Made by a program: the position numbers and the translations under genes
The notes under the pieces: model-generated
The model's database searches: none
What the model saw: only the letters and a program-made list of their open reading frames with translations
What the model was told of the DNA's origin: nothing
Shown: piece by piece, positions 22,872 through 34,042 of the stretch
Layout of the letters: every line of letters starts with the position of its first letter
Numbering within the stretch: position 1 is the stretch's first letter
Assembly (NCBI GenBank): GCA_037974665.1
Contig: CM075764.1
Span: 86,174,825-86,238,824, forward strand
Origin: Ehretia macrophylla
Lineage: Eukaryota > Streptophyta > Magnoliopsida > Boraginales > Ehretiaceae
Direction of reading: 5' to 3'
DNA length: 64,000 nt

Positions 22872-25104
22872 CCTAAATGTCACGCCCCGACCCAACCCCA
22901 CGCTAAAGGTAAAGTCTAGACCTGACAAACAGAAAAAGTCTCCTCTGTACTGTGGACATTCTGAAAACCTGTAAACATTCAATAAAGCCACAAAACAACA
23001 AGAATACCATTTCTAATTAAATCTCAACTTCAAGGCCATCCGATCCTTAAGCAATACAATAGTTTAGATACATACAAGCATGCATTCCACAATACTATCT
23101 TTTTTCCATAAGACCGCTTATCATACCTCTCTATGATAGCATTTAAACATGCTTAAGAATTAAAGTCATCCATTCAATCCCTGCAAACACCACCAAGCAT
23201 GCAATAGACTAAAAGCAAAAAAATTAGTTATTACATACCATAGATACATATCTCACACTACATTTCAACTTATAACAGAACAAATATATACATGAGCTCA
23301 TATGCTCCAAAATAGGTCATAAAATAACACAAGCAAAGTCTTCACACAAACAGCAAGAACACAGCTACCTCAAGTATAAAGCACACAGCAACTAAGGCAA
23401 CTACTCCGCCTACACCTCCTGCTTTTCACCCTCAACTAAATCAAGCTAAGGTTCAACCTCAACACCTCCTGAAACATGTTAGCGAGGTATGAGCAACTAT
23501 AATTGCCCAGTGAGGGATAAAGTCTACCCGGGGCGTGCAATGCAACGGTTAGAGCAAATAAGCATTAAAAGCAAGTAAAAGACAATTTAAATAGCGAATA
23601 ACCACACAATTAAAAGGATATGATACACTTAACCCCAACACTATATAATTCACTTTATCTTCAATCACGAACCACGAACCTCGATCAATGTGTCAGCATA
23701 AACCCTAATCACTCCAGTGGGTATACTCCGGATGTACCCCGATAAACCTATGACCCAACACCCCTTGACAATCTCCGGACCAGGCGAGTGAAGGACTAGA
23801 GCACGGAGATCGAATATCCACTGGCAAACCCGCTGCCGCCCAGCCGATATTCAATATATCTTCCCCTGATACTATGGTTGCGCAACCACGATGCAATTCA
23901 CTTTAACATATGACAATATAACAACATTGGAAGCAATAACACATAGAAGGAACAACAAAGTAGGTTGTCCTCGAAACAGTTAGAATAGAAGCATTAGCAT
24001 ATAACAACTAAACAAAAAACAAAGAGCATTAACATACTTCACATACAACTTTACCAAAAGCTCAAGAATGTCTTGAAAACACATTTAAACACTTAAGAAA
24101 CATTTACAAGGTCATAGAAGTGTGAGACAACTAATTTTGTACTTTATCCCCTTTATAACTTAAACCATTTTCCTTCTAAACACAAGCCATTGCTCTAGTT
24201 TAGTGAGCGGCCTATTTCATACTTCTAATCAACCAATAAGGCACCCTTAGGACCCTCGAAACAACCCAATTGCCCGCGATTACCACAAAAGCCCCGATTT
24301 CTCCCTTGTTAGTTTGTACTACAAGTACCCTAACCAGAACTCAACCATGGTTTAACAAAGCATATCTAGCACCTATATAGCTTAAGAACACTAAATGTGT
24401 TGGTCAAATTAACCCGAATTTGTATTAACCCCGAAACCCCTTTTTAAAAGTCGCCTATTTCACGTTTTAGCCAAGTTTCGAGCAATTCAACCTCACGACG
24501 CTATCAATCTATCTTCATTAACATCTAAAGCACCTATTAGAAGCAACTAATCAGGCCATAACACACAATTCCACAAAACCCTAGAATTTCATCACTATTT
24601 ACACCCTAAAATCAAACCATCGAATTTAACCGTTTAAAAAGCGAATTAATGGCATAAATGTGGTCTCTAGCACTTATATACATTGTATAATACCATATTT
24701 GAACATATCATAAGAATTTACAAGCAATTCTATGAAATCAAGAAAGTTGCAACATTTTAGAAATGCAAAATAAACATGCAAATCCCTCACCAATGCGCAT
24801 AAAAGCTCGTAGGACACTAGAAAACACTCTAAACCACTTGTTCCTAGCTTGGTAGGGTTTGAAATGGAGAATTGAATAGCCAAAAATCTCCTCCTTGCTT
24901 CCAAAGGGCTGTTGGGGTTGGCACTGTTCACCCCTCTTATTTTTTTTTTCCAAGTCAACTTATGAGCTATGTGTGATGTTGAGTATATATATATATATAT
25001 ATTATAAGTTGTGTTATTTTAGTGTGAGTATGTTGATCATAATATGAGTTAAGCTAGCTTAGATTAAATCCAAAGGTGTAATTAAATGTTAGCTAGCTAG
25101 GATA

Positions 25105-25113
25105 TAAAGTTTA
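25105..25113 (+). repeat. 9-bp target-site duplication of the MULE, left copy
   Basis: TAAAGTTTA, repeated exactly at 26270-26278. The undisturbed partner LTR has a closely similar unduplicated site (TAAAATTTA, about 18531-18539), so this is a true insertion scar. Confidence 0.9.
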
Positions 25114-26269
25114 GTGAAAATGGCTCAAATAGTCCTTAACGTTTGCCTAATTTGACATTTTGCTCCTCAACGTTTTAAATCAGATAAAATAGTCCCAAAC
25201 GTTTGATATAGGGACACCGTTAGAACAAACCCATATTTCCATCCAAATGTTAACGGATCTATCACGTGAGAAGCATGTGCTATGTAAAAAATAAGGAATT
25301 ATAAGGATAAATTGGTCATTTAAATCTTCAAAGCTTTGATAATAAAAAAATCCACAATCTTCCTCATTGTTAACCCTAACCCATTTCTGTATCATTTTCC
25401 ACGGCAATTCGCATAATAATTTCACACTCTGATTCCGAGCAAATTCCCATAGCAATTTCGCACGCCGATGCCTAGGACCAATTTCGTAGCAATGTCGCAC
25501 CTCGATTCCGCATATCAATTTCGCACACCGATTCCAAGGAGCAATTTCGCTACCGATTAAACAAATTACTTACAATTCAGAGATCTTGGATCCATATAGC
25601 GAAGTAATGAAGCCGGAAATGGATTCGTACAATATGAAGAGATGTGGATTCGAACAATCTGAAACCGAAAATGTAACCCATTAATTTCGAAATGATGAAG
25701 CCGAAAATGGAATCGCCTTAATCTGCAACTCTTCTCAATGATTGGCACAATTCCACAATCTGTAGCAATTTAGCGATGAAGAGATGATCTCTGTAGAAAT
25801 TGTATCTTTTTTCTCGTTCATAAGCTCTCAAATAAAGCCCTAATTGGATTATGTCCTATCTAAATCAATTACACACACATGACTATGCGAATCTGAAGCA
25901 ATGATTTTGCACAATTTCGCCAATGAACAAGCAGAAATAGAAAAGTGCAGATTGCTCTCAAGATTTTTTTTTTTGGTTGTTAGTAAGCTCTCTTTTATTG
26001 TCAGGCCGTTCATAAGCTCTCAAGAAAAGCCCTCATTAGATTATGCCCTATCTGAATCTATTGACACACGAAATACCAATTTTGCCCCTCAATTAGTTAA
26101 AGCACATGCTTCTCATGTGATAGATCCGTTAACATTTGGACGGAAACATGGGTTTGGACTAACGGTGTCCCTATTGTAAAACGTTTGGGACTATTTTGTC
26201 TGATTTAAAACGTTGAGGACTAAAGTGTCAAATTAGGAAAATGTTAAGAACTATTTGAGCCATTTTTTC
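25114..26269. mobile_element. Non-autonomous MULE-like transposon, 1156 bp
   Basis: Long terminal inverted repeats of about 170 bp (25114-25283 and 26101-26269). The left arm starts GTGAAAATGGCTCAAATAG; the right arm read inward starts GAAAAAATGGCTCAAATAG. The arms share landmarks such as ACGTTTGGGACTATTTTGTC, ACACCGTTAG and AAGCATGTGC. A perfect 9-bp duplication flanks the element, which together with the long arms fits Mutator-like elements. No transposase is encoded; the short frames inside match nothing I know, and the interior contains repeated 'CAATTTCGCA'-like phrases. It is absent from the partner LTR, so it is younger than the retrotransposon. Confidence 0.88.
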
Positions 26270-26534
26270 TAAAGTTTAACTACGTAACACTATTCACTAG
26301 CTTCATAAAATATTTTCTAAACAGATGCTCTCAACCCTAATCGCTCAAATGCACATTTTTTTTATTTCTAAAATAATTAATATGATTTAAAAAAAATACT
26401 AATTCGAAGTAAATAAGTGGTTGAAAAATGCAATGAATAGTAACCATATAAAATAATAAGTAATGCACAGTGAAAATGCGCAAATAGTGGATGCAACAGT
26501 TAAAAGGTGTACGGTGAAGTTCTCGGGCGTCACA

Positions 26535-27211
26535 GTAGAATTGAGTATTTGTTTTGATCTTGTTGCCATATGCCTGATTAGTACGTTATTTATTTTGTTC
26601 TTGTACACTTGTCATCCATGTTAATCTTGTTATTCTTGTTGTATATGCATAGCAGGGTTTTAGAAAGAAGTCTACGAAAAGATAAAACCTTCATGAAAAC
26701 CCTTCATTTCTCATCCTCACTGAGCTATATGCAGGATTAGATCACCTCTCTTTCTAATACTTACAAGTGAGACCGAGGCCGAGCCAACTGTACAAGTTGA
26801 GGGCGATGAGGCTTTATGTGATGAGGCTGACTTCTGCTTTTGTTGATCTTCATGCTTGTGTTGAAGATATAGCTTGTTAATAGAAATTGATGTTGTACTT
26901 TTGAACAACCTTATGTTGTGTAATATTCTTTTGGATTATTAACTACATACTAAGTTTGATTACCATTCTGTTGAGGCCTAGATGTCTGTATTTGACCACA
27001 TATGAAATATAAATAGGGATGCTAGGTCATGTAATTATGATACAGGTTGTTGTGGTCTTTGAATGCCAAATGTCATGAGCATTCTTTTGAAATTACTTGT
27101 GAAAGTTAATGAATGTTTAAGTTGTTAAATAATGATCTTACAGGTATTAAACTAATTGATATGTCGCGCTCCGACCTTAATCTCTGCGGGTCTTGGTCTC
27201 AGGGCGTGACA
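26535..27211 (+). mobile_element. Solo LTR B, right part
   Basis: Continuation of the LTR starting at 14470, after the nested element. It ends GGTCTCAGGGCGTGACA at 27211 and directly abuts the Tat gag N-terminal region. The ending is like those of the other plus-oriented LTRs here (GGGGCGTTACA at 6546). Confidence 0.7.
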
Positions 27212-27579
27212 TTCAATCCGCGCTCCTCATTGCCCTGGGTTGGCTATATGAACCTGGGATCGCTATGACGGTGAGCCGCCTAATTTGCAGTAAGGCGGGT
27301 CATTGTGTCCTGGAGCTCTCTGAACATGTGATATAGTAGCCTTACCTCGGGACTCATAGAGGTCGTTAGGTCTACTACTCCAAGTATAGATGTATTAGTG
27401 GCCAAGTGTATATGCTGGCTCGGCCTACCGTGGGTTTGGGTTGGGTTTAGTCCAAGGGTTGTTTTGGGCAACCCATCCTTAGGCGGAGGGTCCTCGGCCC
27501 TGCGATTATGGCTTCTAGTGTATACCATAGTGGTTTTTCTTAATGGGTTAATGCGAAAGTAAGGAAACTCCGTTCCCAT
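27212..27579 (-). pseudogene. Tat gag, N-terminal part
   Basis: The minus-strand frame 27280-27579 encodes MVYTRSHNRRAEDPPPKDGL after a short leader, then PEVRLLYHMFRELQDTMTRL. I recognise 'MVxTRS...' starts followed by a helical segment from the beginning of Tat-type gag. Beyond 27280 the frame has stops and continues to 27212, where LTR B is inserted; the rest of gag is at 13400-14469. The first ATG in the frame is at 27579, with MVYTRS at 27528 as a likely alternative start. Confidence 0.6.
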
Positions 27580-27592
27580 AGACGATGCTAAC

Positions 27593-27998
27593 TGATGAGG
27601 GTGGAAAATAGATGTTCACCCGAGCTCAATGATCCGACCTCAACTACCTAACCTGCAAGAGAAGAGAAGGAATTGCGGGGGTGGCAGCCTGTGTTTTCCC
27701 TCAAGTGTGAGAGTAAGTTAGTTTGTTCGAGTTGAACGGTAAGTAGTTGAGAATAATAAATGTACACGAATTACCTCATAATAGCAAATGAATGGGGTAT
27801 TTATACTACTTTTGATGTCAAACAACAATTGATGCTCTGACCTACTCGACATTTTTCATACATGCCCAGTACTATTTGCCTTTATATCACTTTAGATGTG
27901 ACAGTTACGTCAGAAAACAAAGCAAGATTGAGCAAGGGGCTGGTAGCTTGATCCCAGATCAGGATGACTTGGTTGGGCTCGGGTCTACGATCCCATCA
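27593..27998 (-). mobile_element. 5' LTR of the Tat element (406 bp)
   Basis: On the minus strand it starts TGATGGGATCG and ends CACCCTCATCA, giving TGATG/CATCA terminal inverted repeats. Two bases beyond the inner end the minus strand reads TAGCATCGTCTATGGGAAC, a decayed form of the TGGCGCCGTCTGTGGGAA block that follows 5' LTRs in many Tat elements (27573-27590). A TATAAATA box lies at 27798-27805 (minus) and TGACGTAA near 27910. No matching 3' LTR is seen at the left end of the window. The exact outer boundary is inferred. Confidence 0.6.
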
Positions 27999-29159
27999 AT
28001 ACATTTGTTTTTTGTGTGAGAATTTTCCATCAAATAGATTAGTTGGGTCTAAGGAATGGGATTATTATATAGACCTAGAACAAGGCTAGACGCAGGTAAA
28101 GTTAGTAGTCAATAAATAAAGGTGAACAACATGAGCTAGAAAGAGAAGTTGCTCAATTAGTAGTAATAATGGTAACTAAATTCCGTACATTGAACTGCAC
28201 TTGGTAGAAACAATGTGAAATTTCTACATACTAATATTATTAATAGTCAACCATTTTTTTAAAATCTTTTTAGTGTTTAGGTTTATGATAAAATGTATAA
28301 GATTAAGAGTAAAGGAGTGAAAATGAAATTTAGTTTGAGTTATAAAAATTAAATTTGATCACTAATCTTCATGCTAAATTTTTTTTGCTAAGAAATCTTC
28401 GTGCTAAATTTGATTTCAATGGAAGTAAAGTTCTAGAAAATTTAATAAGTGTTATATAATAGGGTAACTTATGGATCTTTCAAGCCCCAAATATAAATAA
28501 TAATATTAAAGATCTATATGTCTCTTTTACCCTTCTCCTCCCCAGCTATCAATCATTGCAATTTACCCCCTCTGTTCCTTGGGGTATAAAATACCGGCTT
28601 TACATTCAAAAAGATTTGGGGGCAAAATTAGGATTATACATAGTTTTGTGGTAACATATACAAAGGGGGAGAAAGAAGGAATACAAAAGAGTAAATTATA
28701 AAACTTCTAGAAAACTTACATAGCCACGCATCGAAGTGGTCCTAGAAGCCGCAGGTACAGGTGCTCAACCTTGTCTTTCAAAACCATAATTTTCCAGAAA
28801 ATAAATCTGTAAGTGCTTATCTTTCAGTTTTCAAGCCCAATTCTTCTATATTACATTTGACTTCTCCAATAAAAATTTTATGTCCATTTATAAATAAAAT
28901 TTGCCTTGTGGGTTTTGCTGTAAACTTCTTAATTCTGATTATTTATTGATATCAGATCTGAATACTTTTATATTTATTAGATTCTTGAAAAGGGTCTATG
29001 TTATTTTTGCAAGATTTAGCATACTGTATTTTCTGAAGTTGGTTCGACCCTTTGTTGATCCTGTGAAATAGCACTAGTTTCGTGCACCGAGCGGCTTTTT
29101 TCTTCTTTTTTTTCAGCTTCTTTTTTCTCTTTTTTTTTTTTTTTTTTCTTCTGTTAGAG
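27999..29159 (+). promoter_or_regulatory. Upstream region and 5' UTR of the rhomboid gene
   Basis: No other gene is seen. The last 60 bases before the ATG are an almost pure T/C tract (29096-29153), typical of a pyrimidine-rich plant 5' UTR. TATA-like sequence occurs near 28967 (TATATTTATTAG) and 28584-28594 (GGGTATAAAATA). Which is used cannot be told from sequence. The T/C tract stays open upstream of the ATG, giving an artificial N-terminal poly-Phe extension. Confidence 0.4.
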
Positions 29160-29975
29160 ATGGGGAAGCCACTAATTTATGAGATAATTGAGAAGCCAGC
29201 AACAAGTTGTATAATAGGAATATGTTGTGCAATATGGTTCTACATACAGAAGAAAAACATTGGGTATTCACATGTGGGGTTGAGTTATGAGACTGCAATG
29301 GAAGGTCATTATTGGAGGATAATAACTTCAGCATTTTCACATATTAGTGTACTTCATTTGGCTTTCAATATGAGTGCACTTTGGAGCCTTGGTGTTGTGG
29401 AGCAGTTGAAAAGTGTAGGTCTTGGTGTGGAATACTATCTGCATTATACTCTAGTGTTGGTCGTTTTGTCGGGGATGTTAGTTATCGGGATGTACCATGT
29501 TTTGATTCAGAAGTTTAAGATTGAGTATTTCCGGCGAGTAACTGCTGTAGGGTATTCTTGTGTGGTTTTCGGGTGGATGACGATTCTGTCGGTTAGGCAG
29601 CCTTCATCGAAGTTAGAACTTTTGGGTTTTCTTTCGCTTCCCATTAGTTTTGCGCCGTTCGAGTCGCTGATATTTACTTCTATAATTGTTCCGCAAGCAA
29701 GTTTTCTTGGGCATTTGTCGGGTATTATTGTTGGTTATGCAATTGCTTGGGGCTTGATCCATGGGATGAATAATTACTGGGCAATTTCAATGTTGGGGTG
29801 GATTGTCCTCTTGTTTATATTCAGCTTGAAGAAGTCCAGTACGTTTGATCTCGGATTTCTGGAGATTGAACCTGTTACAGATCCTTCATTGCCTTCAGTA
29901 CGGTTTCTTGCTTCAGGAAATGGCAGAACTCTGCAGATGAGTACAGGACCAGCTGCTGGTGCCGATCTTGTATAG
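29160..29975 (+). CDS. RBL13: Rhomboid-like intramembrane serine protease, RBL13 type
   Basis: A single-exon gene of 271 codons. The peptide has several hydrophobic segments (about residues 16-28, 64-80, 95-115, 126-145, 153-178, 184-203, 206-222). Rhomboid landmarks are present: [20 protein letters not shown] (49-67) with the WR motif and the His/Asn-containing segment (AFNM, 68-71), GYSCVVFGW with the putative nucleophile Ser133, and SFLGHLSG with catalytic His185. The serine motif is GYS rather than the common GAS, as I recall for RBL13 of other plants, whose C-terminal ENDING '...SLPSVRF...GRTLQ' is also matched. It would sit in an endomembrane or organelle membrane and cut substrates within the bilayer; substrates are unknown. 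I chose the ATG at 29160 because the 26 residues upstream are a poly-Phe artefact. No breaks. Confidence 0.92.
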   Translation: MGKPLIYEIIEKPATSCIIGICCAIWFYIQKKNIGYSHVGLSYETAMEGHYWRIITSAFSHISVLHLAFNMSALWSLGVVEQLKSVGLGVEYYLHYTLVLVVLSGMLVIGMYHVLIQKFKIEYFRRVTAVGYSCVVFGWMTILSVRQPSSKLELLGFLSLPISFAPFESLIFTSIIVPQASFLGHLSGIIVGYAIAWGLIHGMNNYWAISMLGWIVLLFIFSLKKSSTFDLGFLEIEPVTDPSLPSVRFLASGNGRTLQMSTGPAAGADLV

Positions 29976-32900
29976 CCTCTCATCAAAGCTTACTATTCCT
30001 TGTGGAAGAGTGGTGCTCAATTCGCTGGGTAAAAATATGGCAGGATTGTTTGTGAATTTGATGTGGAATTTGATGAGCTACTATTAATCTGAGATCTCAT
30101 CATGAAAATTTCCTGAAAATTGCTGATTAATTTTGTTTCGTGTATATTTCACTGTATGTGAGGTTACTGGGCACTTCTATTTATCGATTCTTCCTAGATG
30201 TGTAGGGGAGAGCGTTCTTAGTACATTGGAAAGCTTTGTAGTTCTTGTTTCTTCCTCCAGTTCTTTAAAATTTATAATCAGGAAAGGAAAAAAGTGCTTT
30301 TCCATAATTACAAGGCAAGGCACTATATGATATTTTATTTGTAACTTGTCAAGTCTCATGTTGAATACAGTTGCAGCATGTCCATGATATTAATCGCTTC
30401 TATGCTAGTAATCATACTGATGAATTGTTTCATCCAATATTAGATATAGATTTCAATTTTCACTTTGGAAGGAGGGGACCAGGTAGGTATACAAGAAGAT
30501 ATGGTATCAAAACTAAGTAGCGAGACGTAGAAGATATGTTATCAAAACTGAGTTTCATTCTTCTATTATTTTTCCCCCATCGTTTTTCTACATATATGAT
30601 CTGAAAAGATTACTAAATGCCTTCCAATTAGTTATTGGGTCACCATTGATCTGAGATTTCAATGTGGGAGTGGCTGCACAGTGCACCAGTGGATTCATCT
30701 CATTTGTACACATTTCATGACCTGTAAGGTTAGCAGTCTCTTTTGTCATCAGTTCTTCCTACGTGCATGATAAGTTCCAAAGCCCTCCATTGCTCCTGAA
30801 TTCTTCTTTTGTTTTCGTTTATAGAGATTAAAAGAGAATTGTTCATGATCATTCCTGACACAATCTCAAGTAGGGCACACTATTGTCTACTAAATTAGGA
30901 AAAAGTATCTTTATGTTTTCTTCTCTTTTATTTTCTTTTGTTGTTTAAGTTGGTCATTAGCTTACATTTCAGTGGTACCTCTGCATATTCGTACTGGAAC
31001 AGCACTTCAATGCTGAAACATTATGCAGATGAGTTGTCTCATTGATATTTGTTATAATGTCTCAAACATGAAGAGAAGGAAGGGAGCCATGGGTTTGATC
31101 TAAAGATTATGTCAATGCCTGCGCACAATCATTTCTGGAAGCAGTATTAAGCCGCTGTTCTCTGCCACTCCTCTCCCAGAACCCCTTTTTATTGCCTCAT
31201 ATATTGGATTCGCTTCAAATTATGCTTTCTCTTCAATTGTTTTGATCAAATATTAAATTCATCATAATCATCTTTGAAGTTCTCGGGTTGAATTTATCTA
31301 GGTGGAAGAGTAAATTAGACAAGATGTTACTTTTTTCCTGTTTAACGCTGAGCAAGTTGGTGTCTTTTTGTTGAACTCACTATTAGATGTAGGTGAATTT
31401 GTGCATATTCTGGTTGAATAGCAAGTAAAATCATATTGTCATGCTCTATTAGTTTAAAATGTCAACTATATCCAAGTAGTTTAAAGATTTATCGCTGTTC
31501 AGCTTGAATTATTCCCAAGATACTAGGATAGGATAGTCCAATAATCAATAGGCATGGTAACCCTCTTTGAGCAGTTACCATACATACTGTCTTACTATAT
31601 AGTTGTCACTACAACGAGTTTTTACTTCTAATTCTCTCCCCCCCCCCCACACACACACACACACACACAATTGATTAGAAAAAGTGCTGCATTTAAACGG
31701 TAACTCGTCCTCTGTTTATGGGCAAAATTGATTGTCTTAAGCTTTCAAGTTCATCTTTTGGAGTTTCAAAATAACAGTACTGTAATTTTTTCAACATGGT
31801 ATGTTCTTGATCCCTCTAGTTTCTCAACCTAATTTTAGAAAATTTGGCCATTTTAAGCTTTATTTGCAAGAGGGTACAGCTTGTTCAATATTTACAGTTC
31901 ACTGTGACCCGTGTAGAGCTGACCAAAGCACACCCAACCTGTATGGGTGACCCACATTGGTCGGAGATTTTGTAAATGAGTGGGTTATAAATGGGTATTG
32001 TGAGTCTAAATAATAACTTGCGTTAACTATTTTGAACCAGTAGATTTAAAGCTTAAGTAGTTATTTTTTGGACTTATGATACTAGTCTTGCTTACAAACC
32101 TGGAAAGGTGACTATAATCGAGGGGTTTCAGGCTTTGATGGTGGAAAGTTGGACTAGTTTATGAAGCTTTTTGTGGAATGATTTGATTGCTGTATTATTA
32201 TTTCCTCTCCCCTGTTTTCTAAAGGGAATGAAGTAACTAGTTGGGGAGCATTAGTTATGCATCTTATATGCTTATTTTAGGTTGATGCATTGAGTTCATT
32301 TTTTTTGGAGAAATGGAAGCATTGTTTGGTAGACTTGAAAATTTTCCTATCAAATGGAATAAAGTATAACAAGCAATATGTTTAAGGTTTAAAGAAATGA
32401 ATTGATATCCCAAACAATGAGGATGATTTTACACCCCGGACATCACTGGAGATGGCAAGCAAGTGAAATAGAAAAATACCACGAATTGCTGCAGCAAATT
32501 GAAATTTTTGGAGTCTCCTCAAAATGTTAGACGGATGTTTGCCTCTCTCACATCGAATGAGGCTCAAACATGTGGGTCTCATGCCGACCCCCCACGCAGT
32601 TAGGGTAGGACGTCCATGGAAGTTTTGAATAGTTTTTCAAGATTTACGTTCTCAAAAAACTGCAAAAGCAACTTTGCAGATGCTTGTCGAAATCATTATA
32701 TTATAGAGCTCTTGTCCTGGGCCAAGGATCAAATTTCAGATGCAAATCTTCCCTTCAGGCAGACGCAACTGCTTTTAGGAAGGGTGGAGGCATGCATGGG
32801 AGGCCCCCGATGACATTATTTTTTAGATCACCCATATTTTTTAAAATTAAAAAAAAAAAATTGTGTATTTTAAAGATATTTTTAGTCTGAAAAAACTACT

Positions 32901-33109
32901 TTAACCCTCACTGAATAAAATAATTTGTACATGAGTTTTAAATTGTGTAGTTTTAGCTTCCCACCGAACATAAATTCTCAATCCATCCTTACTTTAGGAA
33001 TGCATGTTAATTTTCAGCTGATAACAAAACTGGTAAAACTTGTAACAAATCTGTAGATTGGATAGCAAATTGTAAAAAGGTTGATTGCCTTGCCTTAGAT
33101 TGGTATTCA
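29976..33109. other. Intergenic region downstream of the rhomboid gene
   Basis: No gene supported. The first 300-400 bases probably hold the rhomboid 3' UTR; the exact poly(A) site is not evident. A short simple repeat lies at 31640-31669. Small reading frames, such as one at 32382-32582 on the minus strand, have no recognisable features. Confidence 0.5.
31640..31669. repeat. C-run and (CA)n microsatellite
   Basis: About nine C residues followed by roughly ten CA units. A simple-sequence tract with likely length polymorphism. Confidence 0.9.
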
Positions 33110-33230
33110 AACTTACAGGTTAAACTTTCAGAGCTCAATGCAGCTAATCTTAGCCCCACAAGTGTGGGATAATCGATTATCGCCTAATGATTTCATTTAA
33201 TAAAATTCTCTTTTGACCAAAAAAAAATTA
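33110..33230 (+). repeat. Possible LINE or SINE 3'-end fragment
   Basis: Ends ...ATTTCATTTAATAAAATTC then TCTTTTGACCAAAAAAAAA at about 33197-33228. The ending TTTTGACCAAAAAA is the same as that of the LINE remnant at 58975. It suggests a truncated non-LTR 3' end on the plus strand. No duplication was identified. Confidence 0.35.
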
Positions 33231-34042
33231 TATCATTAAAAAATCACTAGCGTTTGCTAGATCCACGTATAACGAGAAGTTTGTGTACTTGAGTAGGCTT
33301 GTACGAAGCATGACTTAAAAGTTAAAACTTTGGGCTTGAAATACAGCAAGCCAGAAGCTTTATCAACTTTACCAAGCCAGGGTTAGCAAGCCCACTGAGG
33401 GCTGGGGGATCTGCATTTAGAGAAACATAGAGGAGATAAGTAAATGCAGTACATAAAATTACACAAAATGCATATTAAAAATCTATAAAAATAATAAAGT
33501 TCGAGTAGTTAAAACCATTTGCAACGAAATCTTTGAGGAAAACATCATACTTGAAACCAGAATGAGTTGCTCATACCTTCAAGAACTTGTATGTTCATGG
33601 AAAATGCATGTGATTTGATGCCGGGGGAAAATGTACGTAACATGATGTCAGTGGAGACTATATCCTCAACTAGTTCCACAAATTTCTTTAATTATTTATG
33701 TATTTTCAGGCCAAAAAAATTGATTAGCTCCCGCTTACTGAGATAAAATCCTAAATCTGCCCTTATTTGACGGTAAGTGACACTGCGAATTTTCAAGAGC
33801 AACGACTTATGATTTATTTCATAAAAATACGAGCGCAATTTCAACACCCCTTTCCCCCCTACTCTTCTCCATCTCTACCTTCACTTCTACACCAATCAAC
33901 CACATAATTAGAAGGGGATTATTATCTTTTGTAGGCATTAATTAAACAACAGTTGATTCAACGATGATAAGACCCAAACTAACAATGTTTAACACTATTG
34001 TCTTCGCTTTTTGAAGTAAGGGGCATAAAATTGGTAGCATAC
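33231..34042. other. Region downstream of the DUF1336 exon
   Basis: No reading frame of note. Since the DUF1336 gene runs on the minus strand, its 3' UTR and any short last exon would lie here. I cannot place one with confidence. Confidence 0.35.

Larger units (their letters stand above)
16322..26534 (-). mobile_element. Tekay/Del-like chromovirus, full-ended with internal RT deletion
   Basis: Ty3 element on the minus strand: 5' LTR 22878-26534, primer site 22860-22871, gag, two zinc knuckles, protease, RT remnant, RNase H tail, integrase, chromodomain, polypurine tract 18793-18805, 3' LTR 16322-18792. The flanks read AGTAG on the left and GTAGA on the right. This is a GTAG duplication, or AGTAG if the terminal A is counted in the target. 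The internal region is 4085 bp, shorter than I would expect, because most of RT is missing. It lies within solo LTR B. Gag and integrase carry stops and frame changes, so it is not autonomous. Confidence 0.88.
22878..26534 (-). mobile_element. 5' LTR of the Tekay-like element, split by a MULE
   Basis: Same ends as the 3' LTR (TGTCACGCCCCGACC ... CTCGGGCGTCACA) but 3657 bp long, because a 1156-bp DNA transposon plus a 9-bp duplication lies at 25105-26278. Without that it is 2492 bp, against 2471 bp for the partner. The shared LTR box is at 23949-23972. A short TA run is at 24985-25003. Confidence 0.88.

Noticed and set aside
25180-26179. Protein-coding gene inside the first MULE (frames of 60-112 codons)
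   Set aside because: Short, overlapping on both strands, partly made of inverted-repeat arms and with no transposase motifs.
29082-29159. Upstream ATG extending the rhomboid protein by 26 residues
   Set aside because: The extension is almost pure Phe/Leu from the T/C tract of the 5' UTR; homologs start at MGKP.
32382-32813. Small gene between the rhomboid and DUF1336 genes
   Set aside because: Frames of about 65 codons on both strands, no domain, no promoter or splice evidence.
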